64,000 nucleotides of DNA from the NCBI GenBank assembly GCA_964059195.1, contig CAXKWD010000015.1:992001-1056000 (forward strand). The letters run 5' to 3'. Positions 50,901 to 63,800 of the stretch are shown one piece after another (the stretch's first letter is position 1; each line of letters starts with the position of its first letter). Below the pieces are notes generated by a model, which worked only from the letters and a program-made list of their open reading frames with translations, was not told the origin of the DNA and made no database searches. Made by a program: the position numbers and the translations under genes. The stretch is from Ectobius pallidus (lineage: Eukaryota > Arthropoda > Insecta > Blattodea > Ectobiidae).

Positions 50901-51850
50901 GGAAAAAGTTTCGTCTTTGAATAATGCATTGAAATGTAAAAGTTTGGTGTCTGAAATTGACATAGCTACGCAACAGTATATATTTTAAAAGTTTATAATA
51001 GGTAGCAATATTGTGTTTATAAATGACATTGCTAAGACATTGCTAGGCAACAGTTTCCGGTTTAAAATGGCATTGCTAGGCAACACTTTCGTGTTAAAAC
51101 TCATTGCTAGGCAACAGTATTCTTTCTATTCAAGCAAAATGTACAACCCATGTTTTGCCATTAGCATTTCACCGATATTTTCATTGTATGTATTGATCAT
51201 TGAGGGATTAAAAACTATTCCTTATAGATGACATTCCTAGGCAACAGTTTCGTATTTGGAGATGGCATTGCTAAGCTACAGTTTCTTGTTCAAAATGTCA
51301 ATGCTAAGCAACAGTCAGGTGTTTTAAAAACTTCATTGCTAAGCAACAGTTTCCGGTTTAGACTGGCATCGCTAGGCAACACTTTTGTGATAGAAAAATT
51401 TAATTGTTGGCAGCCAAATTGTCTTTAAAAGTTACATTGCTAGGAAAAGTTACGACTTTGAAAAATGCATTGAAAGGTAAAGGTTTTTTGACCGAAATTG
51501 ACATTGCTACGCAACAGTATCTTTTTTTAAAAGCTTTTAATAGGTAGCAATATTATGTTTAAGAATGACATTGCTAAGCAACAGATCTTTTTGATGACTT
51601 TGCTAGGCAACAGTTTCCGGTTTAGACTGGCATGGCTAGGCAAAACTTTCGTGATAGAAAAATTACATTGTTAGGCAGCCAAATTGTATTTAAAAGTTAC
51701 ATTGCTAGGAAAAGTTACGACTTTGAAAAATGCATTGAAATGTAAAAGTTTTGTGTCTGAAATTGACATTGCTACGCAACAGTATATTTTTTTAAAAGTT
51801 TATATTAGGTAGCAATATTGTGTTTAAAAATGACATTGCTAAGCAACAGT
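47940..51850 (+). repeat. Five-unit copy of 41.3-45.3 kb (offset ~6608 bp)
   Basis: Unit starts 41332, 42157, 42984 and 43812 map to 47940, 48765, 49592 and 50420, each at 6608 bp. The rare markers CAGATTCCGG (about 41718 and 48326), GCATTTCTAGGCAAAACG, TTTGTATTAGG, GCTATGCAACAG and GTAGCATTATTG are shared. The copy ends at a junction between about 51808 (TTTATATTAGG, as near 45.2 kb) and 51901 (TGCTAGG instead of TGCCAGG). Confidence 0.82.
50420..51227 (+). repeat. Contracted 808-bp unit with a 17-bp deletion
   Basis: This unit matches those at 43812 and 60310 (825 bp) but lacks the 17 bases AAAAGTTATTTTATATG between GCTAAG and ACATTGC, near 51037. The deletion fuses two monomers, giving GCTAAGACATTGCTAGG. 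Neither sister copy has the change, so it is a private event of this unit or an assembly error. Confidence 0.88.
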
Positions 51851-51879
51851 TCTTTTTGACGACATTGCTAGGCAACAGT

Positions 51880-54800
51880 TCCCGGTTTAAAATGGCATTG
51901 CTAGGCAACACTTTCGTGTTTTAAAACTCATTGCTAGGCAACAGTATTCTTTCTGTTCAAGCAAAATTTACAACCCATGTTTTGCCATTAGCATTTCACC
52001 GATATTTTCAGTGTATGTATTGATCATTGAGGGATTAAAAACTATTCCTTATAGATGACATTGCTAGGCAACAGTTTCGTATTTGGAGATGGCATTGCTA
52101 AGCTACAGTTTCTTGTTCAAGATGTCAATGCTAAGCAACAGTCAGGTGTTTTAAAAACATCATTGCTAAGCAACAGTTTCCGGTTTAGACTGGCATCGCT
52201 AGGCAACACTTTTGTGATAGAAAAATCTAATTGTTAGGCAGCCAAATTGTCTTTAAAAGTTACATTGCTAGGAAAAGGTACGACTTTGAAAAAGGCATTG
52301 AAAGGTAAAGGTTTTGTGTCAGAAATTGACATATCTCCGCAACAGTATCTTTTTTTAAAAGCTTTTAAAAGGTAGCAATATTATGATTAAAAATGACATT
52401 GCTAAGCAACAGATCTTTTTGATGACATTGCTAGGCAACAGTTTCCGGTTTAGACTGGCATGGCTAGGCAAAACTTTCGTGATAGAAAAATTACATTGTT
52501 AGGCAGCCAAATAGTATTTAAAAATTACATTGCTAGGAAAAAGTTTCGTCTTTGAATAATGCATTGAAATGTAAAAGTTTGGTGTCTGAAATTGACATAG
52601 CTACGCAACAGTATATATTTTAAAAGTTTATAATAGGTAGCAATATTGTGTTTATAAATGACATTGCTAAGAAAAGTTATTTTATATGACATTGCTAGGC
52701 AACAGTTTCCGGTTTAAAATGGCATTGCTAGGCAACACTTTCGTGTTAAAACTCATTGCTAGGCAACAGTATTCTTTCTATTCAAGCAAAATGTACAACC
52801 CATGTTTTGCCATTAGCATTTCACCGATATTTTCATTGTATGTATTGATCATTGAGGGATTAAAAACTATTCCTTATAGATGACATTCCTAGGCAACAGT
52901 TTCGTATTTGGAGATGGCATTGCTAAGCTACAGTTTCTTGTTCAAAATGTCAATGCTAAGCAACAGTCAGGTGTTTTAAAAACTTCATTGCTAAGCAACA
53001 GTTTCCGGTTTAGACTGGCATCGCTAGGCAACACTTTTGTGATAGAAAAATTTAATTGTTGGCAGCCAAATTGTCTTTAAAAGTTACATTGCTAGGAAAA
53101 GTTACGACTTTGAAAAATGCATTGAAAGGTAAAGGTTTTTTGACCGAAATTGACATTGCTACGCAACAGTATCTTTTTTTAAAAGCTTTTAATAGGTAGC
53201 AATATTATGTTTAAGAATGACATTGCTAAGCAACAGATCTTTTTGATGACTTTGCTAGGCAACAGTTTCCGGTTTAGACAGGCATGGCTAGGCAAAACTT
53301 TCGTGATAGAAAAATTACATTGTTAGGCAGCCAAATTGTATTTAAAAATTACATTGCTAGGAAAATGTTTCACTTTGAAAAATGCATTGAAATGTAAAAG
53401 TTTTGTGTCTGAAATTGACATTGCTACGCAACAGTATATTTTTTTAAAAGTTTATAATATGTAGCAATATTGTGTTTATAAATGACATTGCTAAGAAAAG
53501 TTATTTTTTATGACATTGCTAGGCAACAGTTTCCGGTTTAAAATGGCATTGCTAGGCAACACTTTCGTGTTAAAACTCATTGCTAGGCAACAGTATTCTT
53601 TCTATTCAAGCAACATTTACAACCCATGTTTTGCCATTAGCATTTCACCGATATTTTCATTGTATGTATTGATCATTGAGGGATTAAAAACTATTCCTTA
53701 TAGATGACATTCCTAGGCAACAGTTTCGTATTTGGAGATGGCATTGCTAAGCTACAGTTTCTTGTTCAAAATGTCAATGCTAAGCAACAGTCAGGTGTTT
53801 TAAAAACTTCATTGCTAAGCAACAGTTTCCGGTTTAGACTGGCATCGCTAGGCAACACTTTTGTGATAGAAAAATTTAATTGTTGGCAGCCAAATTGTCT
53901 TTAAAAGTTACATTGCTAGGAAAAGTTACGACTTTGAAAAATGCATTGAAAGGTAAAGGTTTTTTGTCCGAAATTGACATTGCTACGCAACAGTATCTTT
54001 TTTAAAAGCTTTTAATAGGTAGCAATATTATGTTTAAGAATGACATTGCTAAGCAACAGATCTTTTTGATGACCTTGCTAGGCAACAGTTTCCGGTTTAG
54101 ACTGGCATGGCTAGGCAAAACTTTCGTGATAGAAAAATTACATTGTTAGGCAGACAAATAGTATTTAAAAATTACATTGCTAGGAAAAAGTTTCGTCTTC
54201 GAATAATGCATTGAAATGTAAAAGTTTGGTGTCTGAAATTGACATTGCTACGCAACAGGATATATTTTAAAAGTTTATAATAGGTAGCAATATTGTGTTT
54301 ATAAATGACATTGCTAAGAAAAGTTATTTTTTATGACATTGCTAGGCAACAGTTTCCGGTTTAAAATGGCATTGCTAGGCAACACTTTCGTGTTAAAACT
54401 CATTGCTAGGCAACAGTATTCTTTCTATTCAAGCAAAATTTACAACCCATGTTTTGCCATTAGCATTTCACCGATATTTTCATTGTATGTATTGATCATG
54501 GAGGCATTAAAAACTATTCCTTATAGATGACATTGCTAGGCAACCGTTTCGTATTTGGAGATGGCATTGCTAAGCTACAGTTTCTTGTTCAAAATGTCAA
54601 TGCTAAGCAACAGTCAGGTGTTTTAAAAACTTCATTGCTAAGCAACAGTTTCCGGTTTAGACTGGCATCGCTAGGCAACACTTTTGTGATAGAAAAAATT
54701 TAATTGTTGGCAGCCAAATTGTCTTTAAAAGTTACATTGCTAGGAAAAGTTACGACTTTGAAAAATGCATTGAAAGGTAAAGGTTTTTTGTCCGAAATTG

Positions 54801-57800
54801 ACATTGCTACGCAACAGTATCTTTTTTTAAAAGCTTTTAATAGGTAGCAATATTATGTTTAAGAATGACATTGCTAAGCAACAGATCTTTTTGATGACTT
54901 TGCTAGGCAACAGTTTCCGGTTTAGACTGGCATGGCTAGGCAAAACTTTCGTGATAGAAAAATTACATTGTTAGGCAGCCAAATTGTATTTAAAAGTTAC
55001 ATTGCTAGGAAAAGTTACGACTTTGAAAAATGCATTGAAATGTAAAAGTTTTGTGTCTGAAATTGACATTGCTACGCAACAGTATATTTTTTTAAAAGTT
55101 TATATTAGGTAGCAATATTGTGTTTAAAAATGACATTGCTAAGCAACAGTTCTTTTTCACGACATTGCTAGGCAACAGTTCCCGGTTTAAAATGGCATTG
55201 CCAGGCAACACTTTCGTGTTTTAAAACTCATTGCTAGGCAACAGTATTCTTTCTATTCAAGCAAAATTTACAACCCATGTTTTGCCATTAGCATTTCACC
55301 GATATTTTCATTGTATGTATTGATCATTGAGGGATTAAAAACTATTCCTTATAGATGACATTGCTAGGCAACAGTTTCGTATTTGGAGATGGCATTGCTA
55401 AGCTACAGTTCCTTGTTCAAAATGTCAATGCTAAGCAACAGTCAGGTGTTTTAAAAACTTCATTGCTAAGCAACAGTTTCCGGTTTAGACTGGCATCGCT
55501 AGGCAACACTTTTGTGATAGAAAAATCTAATTGTTAGGCAGCCAAATTGTCTTTAAAAGTTACATTGCTAGGAAAAGTTACGACTTTGAAAAATGCATTG
55601 AAAGGTAAAGGATTTTTGGCAGAAATTGACATTGCTACGCAACAGTATCTGTTTTTAAAAGCTTTTAATAGGTAGCAATATTATGTTTAAAAATGACATT
55701 GCTAAGCAACAGATCTTTTTGATGACATTGCTAGGCAACAGTTTCCGGTTTAGACTGGCATGGCTAGGCAAAACTTTCGTGATAGAAAAATTACATTGTT
55801 AGGCAGCCAAATTGTATTTAAAAATTACATTGCTAGGAAAAAGTTTCACTTTGAAAAATGCATTGAAATGTAAAAGTTTTGTGTCTGAAATTGACATTGC
55901 TACGCAACAGTATATTTTTTTAAAAGTTTATAATATGTAGCAATATTGTGTTTATAAATGACATTGCTAAGAAAAGTTATTTTTTATGACATTGCTAGGC
56001 AACAGTTTCCGGTTTAAAATGGCATTGCTAGGCAACACTTTCGTGTTAAAACTCATTGCTAGGCAACAGTATTCTTTCTATTCAAGCAAAATGTACAACC
56101 CATGTTTTGCCATTAGCATTTCACCGATATTTTCATTGTATGTATTGATCATTGAGGGATTAAAAACTATTCCTTATAGATGACATTGCTAGGCAACTGT
56201 TTCGTATTTGGAGATGGCATTGCTAAGCTACAGTTTCTTGTTCAAAATGTCAATGCTAAGCAACAGTCAGGTGTTTTAAAAACTTCATTGCTAAGCAACA
56301 GTTTCCGGTTTAGACTGGCATCGCTAGGCAACACTTTTGTGATAGAAAAATTTAAATGTTGGCAGCCAAATTGTCTTTAAAAGTTACATTGCTAGGAAAA
56401 GTTACGACTTTGAAAAATGCATTGAAAGGTAAAGGTTTTTTGTCCGAAATTGACATTGCTACGCAACAGTATCTTTTTTTAAAAGCTTTTAATAGGTAGC
56501 AATATTATGTTTAAGAATGACATTGCTAAGCAACAGATCTTTTTGATGACCTTGCTAGGCAACAGTTTCCGGTTTAGACTGGCATGGCTAGGCAAAACTT
56601 TCGTGATAGAAAAATTACATTGTTAGGCAGACAAATAGTATTTAAAAATTACATTGCTAGGAAAAAGTTTCGTCTTCGAATAATGCATTGAAATGTAAAA
56701 GTTTGGTGTCTGAAATTGACATTGCTACGCAACAGGATATATTTTAAAAGTTTATAATAGGTAGCAATATTGTGTTTATAAATGACATTGCTAAGAAAAG
56801 TTATTTTTTATGACATTGCTAGGCAACAGTTTCCGGTTTAAAATGGCATTGCTAGGCAACACTTTCGTGTTAAAACTCATTGCTAGGCAACAGTATTCTT
56901 TCTATTCAAGCAAAATTTACAACCCATGTTTTGCCATTAGCATTTCACCGATATTTTCATTGTATGTATTGATCATGGAGGCATTAAAAACTATTCCTTA
57001 TAGATGACATTGCTAGGCAACCGTTTCGTATTTGGAGATGGCATTGCTAAGCTACAGTTTCTTGTTCAAAATGTCAATGCTAAGCAACAGTCAGGTGTTT
57101 TAAAAACTTCATTGCTAAGCAACAGTTTCCGGTTTAGACTGGCATCGCTAGGCAACACTTTTGTGATAGAAAAAATTTAATTGTTGGCAGCCAAATTGTC
57201 TTTAAAAGTTACATTGCTAGGAAAAGTTACGACTTTGAAAAATGCATTGAAAGGTAAAGGTTTTTTGTCCGAAATTGACATTGCTACGCAACAGTATCTT
57301 TTTTTAAAAGCTTTTAATAGGTAGCAATATTATGTTTAAGAATGACATTGCTAAGCAACAGATCTTTTTGATGACTTTGCTAGGCAACAGTTTCCGGTTT
57401 AGACTGGCATGGCTAGGCAAAACTTTCGTGATAGAAAAATTACATTGTTAGGCAGCCAAATTGTATTTAAAAATTACATTGCTAGGAAAAAGTTTCACTT
57501 TGAAAAATGCATTGAAATGTAAAAGTTTTGTGTCTGAAATTGACATTGCTACGCAACAGTATATTTTTTTAAAAGTTTATAATAGGTAGCAATATTGTGT
57601 TTAAAAATGACATTGCTAAGCAACAGTTCTTTTTGACGACATTGCTAGGCAACAGTTCCCGGTTTAAAATGGCATTGCTAGGCAACACTTTCGTGTTTTA
57701 AAACTCATTGCTAGGCAACAGTATTCTTTCTGTTGAAGCAAAATTTACAACCCATGTTTTGCCATTAGCATTTCACCGAATTTTCAGTGTATGTATTGAT

Positions 57801-60800
57801 ATTGAGGGATTAAAAACTATTCCTTATAGATGACATTGCTAGGCAACAGTTTCGTATTTGGAGATGGCATTGCTAAGCTACAGTTTCTTGTTCAAGATGT
57901 CAATGCTAAGCAACAGTCAGGTGTTTTAAAAACATCATTGCTAAGCAACAGTTTCCGGTTTAGACTGGCATCGCTAGGCAACACTTTTGTGATAGAAAAA
58001 TCTAATTGTTAGGCAGCCAAATTGTCTTTAAATGTTACATTGCTAGGAAAAGTTACGACTTTGAAAAATGCATTGAAAGGTAAAGGTTTTGTGTCAGAAA
58101 TTGACATATCTCCGCAACAGTATCTTTTTTTAAAAGCTTTTAATAGGTAGCAATATTATGATTAAAAATGACATTGCTAAGCAACAGATCTTTTTGATGA
58201 CATTGCTAGGCAACAGATTCCGGTTTAGACTGGCATGGCTAGGCAAAACTTTCGTGATAGAAAAATTACATTGTTAGGCAGCCAAATAGTATTTAAAAAT
58301 TACATTGCTAGGAAAAAGTTTCGTCTTTGAATAATGCATTGAAATGTAAAAGTTTGGTGTCTGAAATTGACATAGCTACGCAACAGTATATATTTTAAAA
58401 GTTTATAATAGGTAGCAATATTGTGTTTATAAATGACATTGCTAAGAAAAGTTATTTTATATGACATTGCTAGGCAACAGTTTCCGGTTTAAAATGGCAT
58501 TGCTAGGCAACACTTTCGTGTTAAAACTCATTGCTAGGCAACAGTATTCTTTCTATTCAAGCAAAATGTACAACCCATGTTTTGCCATTAGCATTTCACC
58601 GATATTTTCATTGTATGTATTGATCATTGAGGGATTAAAAACTATTCCTTATAGATGACATTCCTAGGCAACAGTTTCGTATTTGGAGATGGCATTGCTA
58701 AGCTACAGTTTCTTGTTCAAAATGTCAATGCTAAGCAACAGTCAGGTGTTTTAAAAACTTCATTGCTAAGCAACAGTTTCCGGTTTAGACTGGCATCGCT
58801 AGGCAACACTTTTGTGATAGAAAAATTTAATTGTTGGCAGCCAAATTGTCTTTAAAAGATACATTGCTAGGAAAAGTTACGACTTTGAAAAATGCATTGA
58901 AAGGTAAAGGTTTCTTGACCGAAATTGACATTGCTACGCAACAGTATCTTTTTTTAAAAGCTTTTAATAGGTAGCAATATTATGTTTAAGAATGACATTG
59001 CTAAGCAACAGATCTTTTTGATGACTTTGCTAGGCAACAGTTTCCGGTTTAGACTGGCATTTCTAGGCAAAACGTTCGTGATAGAAAAATTACATTGTTA
59101 GGCAGCCAAATTGTATTTAAAAGTTACATTGCTAGGAAAAGTTACGACTTTGAAAAATGCATTGAAATGTAAAAGTTTTGTGTCTGAAATTGACATTGCT
59201 ACGCAACAGTATATTTTTTTAAAAGTTTGTATTAGGTAGCAATATTGTGTTTAAAAATGACATTGCTAAGCAACAGTTCTTTTTGACGACATTGCTAGGC
59301 AACAGTTCCCGGTTTAAAATGGCATTGCCAGGCAACACTTTCGTGTTTTAAAACTCATTGCTAGGCAACAGTATTCTTTCTATTCAAGCAAAATTTACAA
59401 CCCATGTTTTGCCATTAGCATTTCACCGATATTTTCATTGTATGTATTGATCATTGAGGGATTAAAAACTATTCCTTATAGATGACATTGCTAGGCAACA
59501 GTTTCGTATTTGGAGATGGCATTGCTAAGCTACAGTTCCTTGTTCAAAATGTCAATGCTAAGCAACAGTCAGGTGTTTTAAAAACTTCATTGCTAAGCAA
59601 CAGTTTCCGGTTTAGACTGGCATCGCTAGGAAACACTTTTGTGATAGAAAAATCTAATTGTTAGGCAGCCAAATTGTCTTTAAAAGTTACATTGCTAGGA
59701 AAAGTTACGACTTTGAAAAATGCATTGAAAGGTAAAGGATTTTTGGCAGAAATTGACATTGCTACGCAACAGTATCTGTTTTTAAAAGCTTTTAATAGGT
59801 AGCAATATTATGTTTAAAAATGACATTGCTATGCAACAGATCTTTTTGATGACATTGCTAGGCAACAGTTTCCGGTTTAGACTGGCATGGCTAGGCAAAA
59901 CTTTCGTGATAGAAAAATTACATTGTTAGGCAGCCAAATTGTATTTAAAAATTACATTGCTAGGAAAAAGTTTCACTTTGAAAAATGCATTGAAATGTAA
60001 AACTTTTGTGTCTGAAATTGACATTGCTACGCAACAGTATATTTTTTTAAAAGTTTATAATAGGTAGCATTATTGTGTTTAAAAATGACATTGCTAAGCA
60101 ACAGTTCTTTTTGACGACATTGCTAGGCAACAGTTCCCGGTTTAAAATGGCATTGCTAGGCAACACTTTCGTGTTTTAAAACTCATTGCTAGGCAACAGT
60201 ATTCTTTCTGTTCAAGCAAAATTTACAACCCATGTTTTGCCATTAGCATTTCACCGATATTTTCAGTGTATGTATTGATCATTGAGGGATTAAAAACTAT
60301 TCCTTATAGATGACATTGCTAGGCAACAGTTTCGTATTTGGAGATGGCATTGCTAAGCTACAGTTTCTTGTTCAAGATGTCAATGCTAAGCAACAGTCAG
60401 GTGTTTTAAAAACATCATTGCTAAGCAACAGTTTCCGGTTTAGACTGGCATCGCTAGGCAACACTTTTGTGATAGAAAAATCTAATTGTTAGGCAGCCAA
60501 ATTGTCTTTAAAAGTTACATTGCTAGGAAAAGTTACGACTTTGAAAAAGGCATTGAAAGGTAAAGGTTTTGTGTCAGAAATTGACATATCTCCGCAACAG
60601 TATCTTTTTTTAAAAGCTTTTAATAGGTAGCAATATTATGATTAAAAATGACATTGCTAAGCAACAGATCTTTTTGATGACATTGCTAGGCAACAGTTTC
60701 CGGTTTAGACTGGCATGGCTAGGCAAAACTTTCGTGATAGAAAAATTACATTGTTAGGCAGCCAAATAGTATTTAAAAATTACATTGCTAGGAAAAAGTT

Positions 60801-63800
60801 TCGTCTTTGAATAATGCATTGAAATGTAAAAGTTTGGTGTCTGAAATTGACATAGCTACGCAACAGTATATATTTTAAAAGTTTATAATAGGTAGCAATA
60901 TTGTGTTTATAAATGACATTGCTAAGAAAAGTTATTTTATATGACATTGCTAGGCAACAGTTTCCGGTTTAAAATGGCATTGCTAGGCAACACTTTCGTG
61001 TTAAAACTCATTGCTAGGCAACAGTATTCTTTCTATTCAAGCAAAATGTACAACCCATGTTTTGCCATTAGCATTTCACCGATATTTTCATTGTATGTAT
61101 TGATCATTGAGGGATTAAAAACTATTCCTTATAGATGACATTCCTAGGCAACAGTTTCGTATTTGGAGATGGCATTGCTAAGCTACAGTTTCTTGTTCAA
61201 AATGTCAATGCTAAGCAACAGTCAGGTGTTTTAAAAACTTCATTGCTAAGCAAGAGTTTCCGGTTTAGACTGGCATCGCTAGGCAACACTTTTGTGATAG
61301 AAAAATTTAATTGTTGGCAGCCAAATTGTCTTTAAAAGTTACATTGCTAGGAAAAGTTACGACTTTGAAAAATGCATTGAAAGGTAAAGGTTTTTTGACC
61401 GAAATTGACATTGCTACGCAACAGTATCTTTTTTTAAAAGCTTTTAATAGGTAGCAATATTATGTTTAAGAATGACATTGCTAAGCAACAGATCTTTTTG
61501 ATGACTTTGCTAGGCAACAGTTTCCGGTTTAGACTGGCATGGCTAGGCAAAACTTTCGTGATAGAAAAATTACATTGTTAGGCAGCCAAATTGTATTTAA
61601 AAGTTACATTGCTAGGAAAAGTTACGACTTTGAAAAATGCATTGAAATGTAAAAGTTTTGTGTCTGAAATTGACATTGCTACGCAACAGTATATTTTTTT
61701 AAAAGTTTATATTAGGTAGCAATATTGTGTTTAAAAATGACATTGCTAAGCAACAGTTCTTTTTGACGACATTGCTAGGCAACAGTTCCCGGTTTAAAAT
61801 GGCATTGCCAGGCAACACTTTCGTGTTTTAAAACTCATTGCTAGGCAACAGTATTCTTTCTATTCAAGCAAAATTTACAACCCATGTTTTGCCATTAGCA
61901 TTTCACCGATATTTTCATTGTATGTATTGATCATTGAGGGATTAAAAACTATTCCTTATAGATGACATTGCTAGGCAACAGTTTCGTATTTGGAGATGGC
62001 ATTGCTAAGCTACAGTTCCTTGTTCAAAATGTCAATGCTAAGCAACAGTCAGGTGTTTTAAAAACTTCATTGCTAAGCAACAGTTTCCGGTTTAGACTGG
62101 CATCGCTAGGCAACACTTTTGTGATAGAAAAATCTAATTGTTAGGCAGCCAAATTGTCTTTAAAAGTTACATTGCTAGGAAAAGTTACGACTTTGAAAAA
62201 TGCATTGAAAGGTAAAGGATTTTTGGCAGAAATTGACATTGCTACGCAACAGTATCTGTTTTTAAAAGCTTTTAATAGGTAGCAATATTATGTTTAAAAA
62301 TGACATTGCTAAGCAACAGATCTTTTTGATGACATTGCTAGGCAACAGTTTCCGGTTTAGACTGGCATGGCTAGGCAAAACTTTCGTGATAGAAAAATTA
62401 CATTGTTAGGCAGCCAAATTGTATTTAAAAATTACATTGCTAGGAAAAAGTTTCACTTTGAAAAATGCATTGAAATGTAAAAGTTTTGTGTCTGAAATTG
62501 ACATTGCTACGCAACAGTATATTTTTTTAAAAGTTTATAATATGTAGCAATATTGTGTTTACAAATGACATTGCTAAGAAAAGTTATTTTTTATGACATT
62601 GCTAGGCAACAGTTTCCGGTTTAAAATGGCATTGCTAGGCAACACTTTCGTGTTAAAACTCATTGCTAGGCAACAGTATTCTTTCTATTCAAGCAAAATT
62701 TACAACCCATGTTTTGCCATTAGCATTTCACCGATATTTTCATTGTATGTATTGATCATTGAGGGATTAAAAACTATTCCTTATAGATGACATTCCTAGG
62801 CAACAGTTTCGTATTTGGAGATGGCATTGCTAAGCTACAGTTTCTTGTTCAAAATGTCAATGCTAAGCAACAGTCAGGTGTTTTAAAAACTTCATTGCTA
62901 AGCAACAGTTTCCGGTTTAGACTGTCATCGCTAGGCAACACTTTTGTGATAGAAAAATTTAAATGTTGGCAGCCAAATTGTCTTTAAAAGTTACATTGCT
63001 AGGAAAAGTTACGACTTTGAAAAATGCATTGAAAGGTAAAGGTTTTTTGTCCGAAATTGACATTGCTACGCAACAGTATCTTTTTTTAAAAGCTTTTAAT
63101 AGGTAGCAATATTATGTTTAAGAATGACATTGCTAAGCAACAGATCTTTTTGATGACCTTGCTAGGCAACAGTTTCCGGTTTAGACTGGCATGGCTAGGC
63201 AAAACTTTCGTGATAGAAAAATTACATTGTTAGGCAGACAAATAGTATTTAAAAATTACATTGCTAGGAAAAAGTTTCGTCTTCGAATAATGCATTGAAA
63301 TGTAAAAGTTTGGTGTCTGAAATTGACATTGCTACGCAACAGGATATATTTTAAAAGTTTATAATAGGTAGCAATATTGTGTTTATAAATGACATTGCTA
63401 AGAAAAGTTATTTTTTATGACATTGCTAGGCAACAGTTTCCGGTTTAAAATGGCATTGCTAGGCAACACTTTCGTGTTAAAACTCATTGCTAGGCAACAG
63501 TATTCTTTCTATTCAAGCAAAATTTACAACCCATGTTTTGCCATTAGCATTTCACCGATATTTTCATTGTATGTATTGATCATGGAGGCATTAAAAACTA
63601 TTCCTTATAGATGACATTGCTAGGCAACAGTTTCGTATTTGGAGATGGCATTGCTAAGCTACAGTTTCTTGTTCAAGATGTCAATGCTAAGCAACAGTCA
63701 GGTGTTTTAAAAACATCATTGCTAAGCAACAGTTTCCGGTTTAGACTGGCATCGCTAGGCAACACTTTTGTGATAGAAAAATCTAATTGTTAGGCAGCCA

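Noticed and set aside
51013..51231. 72-codon plus-strand frame, the longest in the window
   Set aside because: Created by the private 17-bp deletion joining two monomer frames; no independent sign of coding.
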